DNA from: Dyadobacter sp. CY356
GTDB taxonomy: Bacteria; Bacteroidota; Bacteroidia; Cytophagales; Spirosomataceae
Direction of reading: 5' to 3'
Assembly: GCF_021440195.1 (NCBI RefSeq)
Contig: NZ_JAJTSZ010000005.1
Span: 186,001 to 250,000 of the forward strand
DNA: 64,000 nt
Made by a program: the position numbers and the translations under genes. Below, one piece after another: positions 17,602-26,046 of the stretch; within the stretch, counting starts at the first letter, position 1, and each line of letters begins with the position of its first letter. The notes under the pieces were generated by a model. That model made no database searches, was not told the DNA's origin, and saw only the letters and a list, made by a program, of their open reading frames with translations.

Positions 17602-18852
17602 GTGCAGAGCACCGAAATATTTGTAGCAAGAAACCCATAAATAACAACTATACAAAAGGTGCAGAGCACCGAAATATTTGTAGCAAGAATCAATAACGCC
17701 AACAAAACAAAAGGTGCAGAGCAACGAAATATTTGTAGCAAGAATCAATAAATGCCAACAAAGCAAAAGGTACAGAGCAACGAAATATTTGTAGCAACAA
17801 ACATAAAACCAACTATACAAAAGTTGCAGAGCACCGAAATATTTGTAGCAACAAAAAATAAACGCCAACAAAACAAAAGGTGAAGAGCACCTAAATATTT
17901 GTAGCAACAATCATAACACCAACTATATAAAAGGTGCAGAGCACCGAAATATTTGTAGCAAAAAACAATAAACGCCAACAAAACAAAGGTGCAGAGCACC
18001 GAAATATTTGTAGCAAGAATCAATAAACGCCAACAAAAAAAGGTGCAGAGCACCGAAACAATTGCAGCAAAAAGCATAACACCAACCAAACAAAAGGTTC
18101 AGAGCACCGAAATATTTGTAGCAAGAATCAATAAACGCCAACAAACCAAAAAGTGCAGAGCACCGAGATATTTGTTGCAAGAAACCATAAATACCAGCAA
18201 ACCAAAAGGTGCAGAGCACCAAAATAATTGTAGCAAGAAACAATAAACGCCAACAAAACAAAAGGTGCAGAGCACCGAAATATTTATAGCAAAAAACAAT
18301 AAAAACCAACCAAACAAAGGGTGCAGAGCACCGAAATATTTGTCGCAAGAATCAATAAATGCCAACAAAACAAAAGGTACAGAGCACCGAAATATTTGTA
18401 GCAAGAAACCATAAATACCAGCAAACCAAAAAGTGCAGAGCACCGAGATATTTGTTGCAAGAAACCATAAATACCAGCAAACCAAAAGGTGCAGAGCACC
18501 AAAATAATTGTAGCAAGAAACAATAAACGCCAACAAAACAAAAAGTACAGAGCACCGAAATATTTGTAGCAAGAAACCATAAATACCAGCAAACCAAAAA
18601 GTGCAGAGCACCGAGATATTTGTTGCAAGAAACCATAAATACCAGCAAACCAAAAGGTGCAGAGCACCAAAATAATTGTAGCAAGAAACAATAAACGCCA
18701 ACAAAACAAAAGGTACAGAGCACCGAAATATTTGTAGCAAAAAACAGTAAACATCAACAAAACAAAAGGTGCAGAGCACCGAAATATTTGTAGCAAGAAT
18801 CAATAAACGCCAACAAACAAAAGGTGCAGAGCACCGAAATATTTGTTGGCAT
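17602..18852. repeat. array of 23 REP-like hairpin units, period about 56 bp
   Basis: I count 23 units whose cores begin at 17602, 17659, 17714, 17770, 17824, 17880, 17934, 17989, 18043, 18097, 18153, 18209, 18265, 18321, 18377, 18433, 18489, 18545, 18601, 18657, 18713, 18769 and 18824. Spacing is 54-57, from unit 10 on almost always 56. Each unit has GGTGC-AGA-GCACC (a 5-bp hairpin), then GAAATATTTGTAGCAAGAA, then a looser A-rich part ending CCAACAAAACAAAA. Cores vary a little (GGTACAGAGCACC, GTGCAGAGCAAC). The array fills the spacer up to 40 bases before the transposase ATG. The minus strand has few stops, giving spurious hydrophobic reading frames; no gene is called here. Confidence 0.95.
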
Positions 18853-18891
18853 GTTTGGCAAAATTAAATTCACACACTATATCAAATTATA

Positions 18892-19368
18892 ATGGCTGAT
18901 ACATACACACAACTATACATCCAAATTGTTTTTTCAGTAAAGGGTAGAGAAAGCCTCATCAAAAAAGCCTGGAAAGACGAATTGTATGCTTACATCGGAG
19001 GGATTATAGCTAAACAAAAATCAAAGTTATTGGCTATTAATGGAATGCCAGATCACATTCATATTTTAATCGGTTATAATCCGACCGTAACAGTACCGAA
19101 TTTGGTCGAGGAGATTAAGACCTCATCCAATAAATTTCTTAAAGAAAAATTCAAAGCTTTCAGTTTTAACTGGCAAAAAGGTTACGGTGCTTTTTCATAC
19201 AGCCGTTCGCAAATTAATCCTGTAATAAAATACATTGGAAACCAGGAAATACACCACAAGACGCGTACATTTAAAGAAGAGTATATTAAGATGTTAAATG
19301 ATTTTGATATAAAATATCAGGAGCAATATCTGTTTGACTTTCAGGATATTTCAATTTGGGACAACTAA
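18892..19368 (+). CDS. IS200-like / REP-associated tyrosine transposase (Y1, HUH)
   Basis: 158 residues, the size of IS200/IS605 TnpA and compact REP-associated transposases. The HUH metal motif is H55-I56-H57 in 'GMPDHIHILIGY', and the catalytic tyrosine is Y114 in 'VIKYIGNQEIHH' with Q118 four residues on, as in TnpA. Such enzymes cut and join single-stranded DNA at hairpins. The neighbouring array of GGTGC-AGA-GCACC hairpins is the likely substrate and points to the REP-associated (RAYT) mode rather than a classical insertion sequence. No TnpB or resolvable right end was seen downstream (only 39 bases to the next gene). The gene appears intact. Confidence 0.93.
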   Translation: MADTYTQLYIQIVFSVKGRESLIKKAWKDELYAYIGGIIAKQKSKLLAINGMPDHIHILIGYNPTVTVPNLVEEIKTSSNKFLKEKFKAFSFNWQKGYGAFSYSRSQINPVIKYIGNQEIHHKTRTFKEEYIKMLNDFDIKYQEQYLFDFQDISIWDN

Positions 19369-19407
19369 GTAAATTCAAGAATAAACAAATCATATTTTAA
19401 TAATTAA

Positions 19408-22400
19408 ATGAAAACCAAAGCCTTATCCTTAATACTTGGCATTTTCCTTTTAGGATGTGCCGCCCATCAATCCTCGCAGACAGCATCTGTGAGCAAAACC
19501 GAGGCCAAAGGCCGCAGGATTGAGGTACTCTTCCTGGGTGACACCATCGGTCATCACAAATCTTCTGAACGCGTTCCTCAAATTATGGCAGCATTAGGGC
19601 CTAAGGGAATTAATTTCACTTATACGGATGACTTAAACGACCTTAATCCGGAAACCTTAAATAAATATGATGCATTGATGCTTTATGCCAACTGGGATTC
19701 CATTGCTCCCCAGCAGGCGAAAGCGTTGCTGGATTATGTTGCGAGCGGAAAAGGCTTTATACCGGTCCACTGTGCATCTTATTGTTTCCGTAACAATGCG
19801 GAAGTCGTTAAGCTGATCGGCGGACAATTCTGGAGACATACCTGGGATACTATCCAACCCGTTTGGACCAAACCTGACCATCCTGCCATTGCCGGTGTAA
19901 AACCATTCAAAACGGTTGATGAAACTTATTTACATAAATTATTACAGCCTGATAATGTGATCCTTACAGAACGCATTATTCAGAAAGATCAGGCGAAAGA
20001 CAAACCAGGTGTTGAAAAAGAACCATACACATGGGTTCGTACGCATGGAAAAGGACGCGTTTTTTATACTGCTTATGGTCATGATGAACGTACGTGGGCA
20101 ACGCCAGGTTTTCAGGACCTGTTAGAAAAAGGAATCCTTTGGGCGGTTAATGACGATGCTAAAAAGGCTTTTGTAGCACTGGCCCCAAAACCTTTCGAAT
20201 ATCGCGAAGCTAAACTTCCAAATTATGAGCAGCGCCCAGGTGCTCAGTTGCAGCAATTGCCACTTTCTCCGGAAGAATCTGTTAAACATATCCAGATTCC
20301 GGTAGACTTTACATTAGACGTTTTCGCGCATGAACCTGACGTGATGCACCCGATCGCAATGACTTGGGATGAGCGCGGAAGATTGTTTGTTTTGATCACC
20401 AAAGATTATCCGAACGAGCGGAAAGATACAGGCGGAAGCGATTACATTCTGATTTGTGAGGATACCAATAAAGATGGCAAAGCGGATAAATTCACAAAGT
20501 TTGCTGATGATCTGAGTATTCCTACCGGATTGGTTTTTGCCAATGGCGGTTTGATCGTTTCGCAGGCACCGCATATGTTGTTTTTGCAGGATACCAATGG
20601 TGATGACAAAGCGGATGTAAAGAAAATCCTTTTCTCAGGATTTGGAACGGGTGATACACACGCCGGCCCATCTAATATGCATTATGGTTTTGACAACTGG
20701 GTTTATGGATCTGTTGGATATTCCGGATTTAAAGGAAAAGTTGGTAAAAGCGATTCTCTGGACTTCGGACAGGCTTTGTTCCGTTTCAAACCGGATGGTT
20801 CGGATATGGAAATCGTGGCTAAAACTTCAAATAATACCTGGGGTTTAGGTTTTAACGAAGCAGGTGATTTATTTGGATCAACAGCCAACAATTCACACGG
20901 CTGGTATAGTGCAATTCCAAACCGTTATTTTGGATCAAGCAAAGTGGACAATGGAAGTCGCAGCACGGATACACATAAAGACATGCAGCCTATTACACCG
21001 AAAGTACGTCAGGTTGATGTTTTTGGTGGATTTACTGCCGCAGCCGGACAAAATTTCTATACTGCCCGTGCATTTCCGAAAAAATACTGGAACAATGTAG
21101 CATTCGTTTCCGAGCCGACAGGACATATTCTCCACCAGAATATGATGACGAAAAAAGGAACCGATTATGAAGATAATCTTGGCTTTAACCTTCTTGCAGG
21201 TGCGGACGAATGGGTCGCTCCGGTTTTTGCGGAAGTTGGTCCGGATGGAGCCGTTTGGATTGCCGACTGGTACAGCTATATCATTCAGCATAACCCTACA
21301 CCAAAAGGATCTGAAAACGGAGCCGGAAATGCATATGAAACTAACCTGCGCGATTTTACACATGGCCGTTTGTACCGCGTAGCATATAAAAAAGCACCTG
21401 TTTACACACCAGTTTCTCTAAGCAAAAACCGCCCGGAAGAATTGGTGGCTACTTTGAAAAATAACAATATGTTATGGAGACGTCATGCGCAAAGATTACT
21501 AGTTGAACGCGGACAAAAGGATGTTGTCCCTCAATTAATTACTTTGGTTAATGATAAATCTGTTGATGAAGTTGGTTTGAATACTGCTGCGATTCATGCA
21601 TTATGGACTTTGCACGGATTAAATGCTATGGAAGATCCAGCGGTTTTAGCTGCTGCAACTGCTGCGTTAAAACATCCAAGCAATGCTGTCCGTAAAACAG
21701 CAGTTCAGGTTTTACCACGTAACGCAGCAACCGGAAAAATTTTATTATCTGTTGATGCCCTGCATGACAAAGAGCCTTTGGTAGTACTTAACAGTCTTTT
21801 GGCTTTCAGCGAAATTCCTTTGACGCCTGAAATTGAAACTGCCGTTCTTGGTTTGCTTGATACTTATGCACAGGCAGATGATCGGTGGATGCCGGATGCT
21901 TTTGCTGCGATTTTGAATTCGCACGACGGAAAACTTCGTAAGGACTACCTGGCTGAACGTGTGAAAAAGGCAAAACTGCAAAAGCCTTCTACCACTGGCG
22001 GAGACAAAACTGCCATGGATCATTCCAAAATGAACCACGAGGGTCATGAAGCAAGTAATAAGGTTACAGTGCAGGGTTCTGCGGAGCTGGCAATTACCAA
22101 TATTACGATCGAGCCTGCTACGCCATACGTTCGTGAATATGCCAAGGTGATTATTGAAATTACCAATCAGGGAAGTATTGCTGTGCCAAAAGATCTGGTT
22201 CCGGTTGTTAATGTTGGAATCAGAAGCCGTTCATTAAATACAAACTATGTTAGCCGCCAGCTTACCAACGGAATTGCTCCGGGTGAAACGATTAAACTGA
22301 CAGAAGGTAATAACGGTCCATGGAGAAGTACTTTCGGATTTTCATCTGACGAAGCCGGGAAAGTTAATGTCACAGCCACTGTTGACGTAGATAATGTTGT

Positions 22401-23139
22401 TCCTGAAAAAGACGAAAATAAAAATAACACGTTAATCAAAAGCTTTGAAGTGAAACGCCTTGATCGCCTGTCTGACTTTTCCTTGGAACGTGCTGCCCGT
22501 GGTTACACTTCTTATGCAACCGGCGGTGAAGTTATTGATTTGATCAATACCGCACAATACCTTGATCCACAAGGAAGAAATGCAGTTATGAAAGGTGTTC
22601 TTGGTGCCTGGAATCCAAAACGCAAGGAAACGGCAACAGCCGCTGACCGCACTTTACTTGCCACAGTAAAAGCAAATACACAGGATGATATGGGTGCGAA
22701 ACTGAATGTGCTTATGGAATCTTACGGTATCAAAGATGAGGTTGCGTCGGATCCTAACGTTCAGATTGTCCGTATCAAAGCGATTCGTGAAGAGATGAAA
22801 TTTAGTGTTACTGAGTTCACTGCAGTTGCCGGAAAAACGGTTGAAATTGTTTTTGAAAACCCGGATGCTATGCAACATAACATCGTTGTTGGTAAACCAA
22901 AAACAAAGGAAATTATTGGTGCGGCAGCGGATAAAATGATCACGGCAAAAGATGGCGCGGAAAAAAATTACGTACCAAACATTCCGCAGATCATTGCATC
23001 AACCCCACTTGTAAATCCTGAACAGACTTACCGTTTGCGTTTTGTTGTACCAAAAGATCTGGGCGACTATCCATACGTTTGTACATTCCCGGGACACTGG
23101 AGACTGATGACAGGTGTTATGAAGGTTGTTAAGGAATAA
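19408..23139 (+). CDS. ThuA / sorbosone-dehydrogenase-like propeller / HEAT / CARDB / cupredoxin lipoprotein
   Basis: 1243 residues with a lipoprotein signal (FLLGCAAH). Domains in order: ThuA about 38-255 ('IEVLFLGDTIGHH', 'GFIPVHCASYCFRN', 'VFYTAYGHDERTW'); PVC-type membrane-bound dehydrogenase propeller about 290-660 ('MTWDERGRLFVLIT', 'PSNMHYGFDNWVYGSVGYSG', 'GPDGAVWIADWYSY'); HEAT-like helices about 665-860; a His/Met-rich link (MDHSKMNHEGHE, 870-881); a CARDB-like domain about 890-1020; a helical part; and a C-terminal cupredoxin. The copper site is H1157, C1225, H1230 and M1234, with azurin spacing C-x4-H-x3-M. No CxxCH haem motif is visible, although relatives often end in cytochrome c. 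Probably a periplasmic or surface sugar oxidoreductase passing electrons through copper; the substrate is unknown. Confidence 0.9.
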   Translation: MKTKALSLILGIFLLGCAAHQSSQTASVSKTEAKGRRIEVLFLGDTIGHHKSSERVPQIMAALGPKGINFTYTDDLNDLNPETLNKYDALMLYANWDSIAPQQAKALLDYVASGKGFIPVHCASYCFRNNAEVVKLIGGQFWRHTWDTIQPVWTKPDHPAIAGVKPFKTVDETYLHKLLQPDNVILTERIIQKDQAKDKPGVEKEPYTWVRTHGKGRVFYTAYGHDERTWATPGFQDLLEKGILWAVNDDAKKAFVALAPKPFEYREAKLPNYEQRPGAQLQQLPLSPEESVKHIQIPVDFTLDVFAHEPDVMHPIAMTWDERGRLFVLITKDYPNERKDTGGSDYILICEDTNKDGKADKFTKFADDLSIPTGLVFANGGLIVSQAPHMLFLQDTNGDDKADVKKILFSGFGTGDTHAGPSNMHYGFDNWVYGSVGYSGFKGKVGKSDSLDFGQALFRFKPDGSDMEIVAKTSNNTWGLGFNEAGDLFGSTANNSHGWYSAIPNRYFGSSKVDNGSRSTDTHKDMQPITPKVRQVDVFGGFTAAAGQNFYTARAFPKKYWNNVAFVSEPTGHILHQNMMTKKGTDYEDNLGFNLLAGADEWVAPVFAEVGPDGAVWIADWYSYIIQHNPTPKGSENGAGNAYETNLRDFTHGRLYRVAYKKAPVYTPVSLSKNRPEELVATLKNNNMLWRRHAQRLLVERGQKDVVPQLITLVNDKSVDEVGLNTAAIHALWTLHGLNAMEDPAVLAAATAALKHPSNAVRKTAVQVLPRNAATGKILLSVDALHDKEPLVVLNSLLAFSEIPLTPEIETAVLGLLDTYAQADDRWMPDAFAAILNSHDGKLRKDYLAERVKKAKLQKPSTTGGDKTAMDHSKMNHEGHEASNKVTVQGSAELAITNITIEPATPYVREYAKVIIEITNQGSIAVPKDLVPVVNVGIRSRSLNTNYVSRQLTNGIAPGETIKLTEGNNGPWRSTFGFSSDEAGKVNVTATVDVDNVVPEKDENKNNTLIKSFEVKRLDRLSDFSLERAARGYTSYATGGEVIDLINTAQYLDPQGRNAVMKGVLGAWNPKRKETATAADRTLLATVKANTQDDMGAKLNVLMESYGIKDEVASDPNVQIVRIKAIREEMKFSVTEFTAVAGKTVEIVFENPDAMQHNIVVGKPKTKEIIGAAADKMITAKDGAEKNYVPNIPQIIASTPLVNPEQTYRLRFVVPKDLGDYPYVCTFPGHWRLMTGVMKVVKE

Positions 23140-23153
23140 AGTCTAAAACTTGA

Positions 23154-23189
23154 AAAAATAGCTGTCACCGAAAAGTGACAGCTATTTTT
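23154..23189 (+). terminator. strong rho-independent terminator
   Basis: A perfect stem AAAAATAGCTGTCAC / GTGACAGCTATTTTT with a 6-base loop and T run lies 14 bases after the cupredoxin-protein stop. Confidence 0.93.
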
Positions 23190-23304
23190 TTGTTCAATAT
23201 TAAGCGATTATATACGAATTTTAACCAGATCGAATCGATAAAGCATAATCAATAGATAATTTTTGCATATTTATTAATCAATATATCTTGAAATGTAAAC
23301 GGTT

Positions 23305-24183
23305 ATGAAAGTTGTCCCCTTTACGATTCCCGTAGCCAAAGAAAGTACGATTGTAGTACAGGATAATGTTATTCCTCATTTTTACAATCACCTGCACCGT
23401 CATCCGGAAGTTCAGATTACCTGGATCAAGGAAGGTGAAGGAATGCTCATTGCCGGAAATTATATGCAGCGATTTAAACCAGGTGATATTTATATTATTG
23501 GTGCAAATCAATCTCATGTTTTCAAAAGTGATGACACTTATTACGATCCTTCACAAAACAAGATCGTGCATGAAATCTCGTTTTTTTTTAATCCGGACCA
23601 TCTTTTCCGGAATTTGTTAAGACTCCCGGAGATGAGCGCGATTGGCAAATTTGTTGATGGTGTACATAACGGCCTGCAAATTCAGGAAACCTCTGCTGAC
23701 CTCGTTAAAAAAACGATGACAGAAATTATGGAGAAAGCGGATAGTCTGAGAGTTGCGGCATTTATTGAGCTCCTGCACTTATTTTCAACCTTGAAAAATC
23801 TTAAACCATTATCTACCAACAACAACGAACAGATTATGTCAGACGTTGAAGGTATCCGGATGGATCAGATTTTTCAGTTTGTAGTTGGGAATTATAAGAA
23901 TCATATTACGCTGAATGAGGTCGCATCCATTGCAAATCTTACGCCACAGGCATTTTGCCGGTACTTTAAAAAGCATACTGGCAAAACTTTGATCAGCTTT
24001 CTTAATGAAGTCCGTATTAATGAAGCTTGCAAGATTGTAGTCTCCAATAAATTTGACAGCTTTTCCGATGTCTCCTACAAAACAGGTTTTGATAATGTTA
24101 CCAATTTTAACCGTGTTTTTAAAAAGACAATCGGAAAATCACCGCGCGAATATCACCGCGATTTTTTTAAAAAGCTGCAATAA
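23305..24183 (+). CDS. AraC-family transcriptional regulator (cupin sensor)
   Basis: 292 residues. The N-terminal sensor is cupin-like ('FYNHLHRHPEVQITWIKEGEG', 'FKPGDIYIIGANQSHVF'). The C-terminal AraC DNA-binding domain has 'ITLNEVASIANLTPQAFCRY' and 'FSDVSYKTGFDNVTNFNRVF', ending 'IGKSPREYHRDF'. It resembles the AraC protein at 9628 in length and in both HTH motifs, so the two are probably paralogues. It is flanked by the strong terminator at 23154 and the convergent M61 gene, so it stands alone; the nearest plausible target is the large cupredoxin lipoprotein upstream or a distant locus. Confidence 0.92.
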   Translation: MKVVPFTIPVAKESTIVVQDNVIPHFYNHLHRHPEVQITWIKEGEGMLIAGNYMQRFKPGDIYIIGANQSHVFKSDDTYYDPSQNKIVHEISFFFNPDHLFRNLLRLPEMSAIGKFVDGVHNGLQIQETSADLVKKTMTEIMEKADSLRVAAFIELLHLFSTLKNLKPLSTNNNEQIMSDVEGIRMDQIFQFVVGNYKNHITLNEVASIANLTPQAFCRYFKKHTGKTLISFLNEVRINEACKIVVSNKFDSFSDVSYKTGFDNVTNFNRVFKKTIGKSPREYHRDFFKKLQ

Positions 24184-24199
24184 TTTTTTTCAAACTACA

Positions 24200-26002
24200 T
24201 TATTTCACCCAATCTTTGAGAATCGCGCTTTGTAATTTATCAGGATCCGGAACTGGCGTAATCGAAAAAGAACGCTCCGATTTTGTACCTAAAACCACTG
24301 GATATGCAATTTTAGTATCATTTTTGATAAGATTCAGGCTCACCTTATCCCCAGCTTTTTTATCATTATAAATATAAGCAATACTTGCTTCCGAAGCCGG
24401 CGCACCGTTCACATCCAGTATCACGTTTCCTCTGCGCACACCAGCTTTCCAAGCCGGAGAATCCCAGTCCACACTGGAAACAACCAGACTGTCATTTTGA
24501 AGTTTTGCTTTGATTCCCAAATATGCGCCTGGTAATTGTTTGGGAGTTACATCAATATTTAGTCCGGCGTAGTTGAAATATTTTACATAATCCAATTCCT
24601 TGGTTGTATATACGTAATGGAAAATTTCATCCAGGGAGGTTCCCGCCACTTTCTCACAAACCTTTCTGAATTCTGCTTCTGTGAATCCGCGGTTTTGTTT
24701 CTGGTAAAAATCCTGATACAAAGTCCGCATTACATCATCCAGGGACTTCTTGTTATTTGTTTCGTGCCTGATCTTGAAATCCAGTAATAACCCAACGATC
24801 GGCCCTTTGATATAATAAGATATCGTTTTATTAAACTCATCATTGACTCTGCCACTCGGCCCGTCCGACCATGTTTCTGCACTTGCCTGCGCGAGGGATT
24901 GGTATAATCTTCCCGGTTGCGTTTCCAAAGCTACAATCAAAGATTTGTACGCATCCAAAACCTGGGTTTGCGTCATCAGTCCTGCCCGGTTTAAAACAGG
25001 ATATTCATAATAAACTGTTAACCCTTCAGAAACCCAAAGCATGTTTGTTTTGCTCCCTTTATCATAATTAAATGGCCCGAGTTCGACAGGACGAATCCTT
25101 TTCACATTGTAATGATGAAAATATTCATGCGTTAAAAAACTCAATATCCGGGTACGTTTTACAGGATCATTCAGCAGATTTCCATCAAAACTTACGGCAG
25201 TTGAATTCAAGTGTTCAATACCTCCGCCTCCCGGACCAATCGCCAGAAATGTATAATGTTTATAGGGAATATCGCCAATCAGAGTAGATGCGGCTTCAAC
25301 CATTTTTTTGATATCCTGCATAAATTTCACTTTATCAAAATCACCCATTTTATAACCTATAAAACGATGTGGAATTCCTTTGACCTCGAATGCCGGCAAC
25401 TCTTCAAGGTTTCCCATCAAAATCGGGCTGTCGTAAAGTATATCAAAATCGGGAGCTGCGTAGGTGAAGTTTTTACCAGGAACCGGATCAAGTCCTGTGG
25501 CAACATCTTTCCATTTGTCAAATGGTTTGATGGTAATCTCGGCCGGTCTTTTGATTTCATTTTCGAGATACATACATAAGCCAGCCGGAATGATGTAACC
25601 ATGTTCTTCATCTACAAAGCTGGTACCCACAAATTCACGGGTAGTCAAAACATCATACTCAACATGTAAAGAAGTGGCTTTGGCTTTTTCGATATGCCAT
25701 TCGTTTTTCCCTTTTTTGTCAAAAAACAATTTATTCCCCGCTTGATCTGTCACCAGAAAATTGCTGACGAAAGATTCAAAATCCATGATCTGATAATATC
25801 CCGGCGACCATGCAGGCATTTTTAATCTCGAAGTTTCATGCGGACCGACCTTGCAATCCATCACCACATGAAAAGTATGATTGGCCGTATTAGGAACCGT
25901 GATTGTGAATTTAACAGGATCCTGCGTCTGACCAAAAATTGCTACCGATTTCAGAAGCAAACTCGCCAGAACAATCCAGTAAAAATGGAAATTTCTTTTC
26001 AT
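24200..26002 (-). CDS. M61-family metallopeptidase with PDZ domain
   Basis: 600 residues with a signal peptide (to about residue 25, 'SVAIFGQ'). The N-terminal beta domain ('VKFTITVPNTANHTFHVVMD', 'MPAWSPGYYQIMDFE') and the catalytic core with zinc motif HEYFHHYNVKRIRP (HExxH), followed by the third ligand in 'MLWVSEGLTVYYE', define the glycyl aminopeptidase family M61. A PDZ domain closes the protein ('YLGIKAKLQNDSLVVSSVDW', 'AWKAGVRRGNVILDVNG'). It is probably periplasmic, with peptidase activity on N-terminal Gly/Ala peptides known for relatives. It is convergent with the AraC gene and not obviously part of an operon. Confidence 0.93.
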   Translation of the reverse strand: MKRNFHFYWIVLASLLLKSVAIFGQTQDPVKFTITVPNTANHTFHVVMDCKVGPHETSRLKMPAWSPGYYQIMDFESFVSNFLVTDQAGNKLFFDKKGKNEWHIEKAKATSLHVEYDVLTTREFVGTSFVDEEHGYIIPAGLCMYLENEIKRPAEITIKPFDKWKDVATGLDPVPGKNFTYAAPDFDILYDSPILMGNLEELPAFEVKGIPHRFIGYKMGDFDKVKFMQDIKKMVEAASTLIGDIPYKHYTFLAIGPGGGGIEHLNSTAVSFDGNLLNDPVKRTRILSFLTHEYFHHYNVKRIRPVELGPFNYDKGSKTNMLWVSEGLTVYYEYPVLNRAGLMTQTQVLDAYKSLIVALETQPGRLYQSLAQASAETWSDGPSGRVNDEFNKTISYYIKGPIVGLLLDFKIRHETNNKKSLDDVMRTLYQDFYQKQNRGFTEAEFRKVCEKVAGTSLDEIFHYVYTTKELDYVKYFNYAGLNIDVTPKQLPGAYLGIKAKLQNDSLVVSSVDWDSPAWKAGVRRGNVILDVNGAPASEASIAYIYNDKKAGDKVSLNLIKNDTKIAYPVVLGTKSERSFSITPVPDPDKLQSAILKDWVK

Positions 26003-26046
26003 TCTAATATAAATAGATAGATGAACAATTCTTAAAGTAGGGATTT

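Noticed and set aside
17578..18803. Minus-strand reading frames of 110-234 residues rich in Phe, Leu and Cys over the repeat array
   Set aside because: They arise because the 56-bp unit has few stop codons on that strand in any frame. The same peptide words recur in three frames, there is no conserved start, and the composition is that of translated A-rich repeats.
17602..18852. CRISPR array
   Set aside because: The period fits, but the segments between cores are near copies of one another instead of unique spacers, the cores vary, and no cas genes are present.
18892..19368. Complete IS200/IS605 insertion sequence with tnpB
   Set aside because: No TnpB-like frame is present; the next gene begins 39 bases after the transposase stop and is the cupredoxin lipoprotein. 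The neighbouring repeats fit a REP-associated transposase better.
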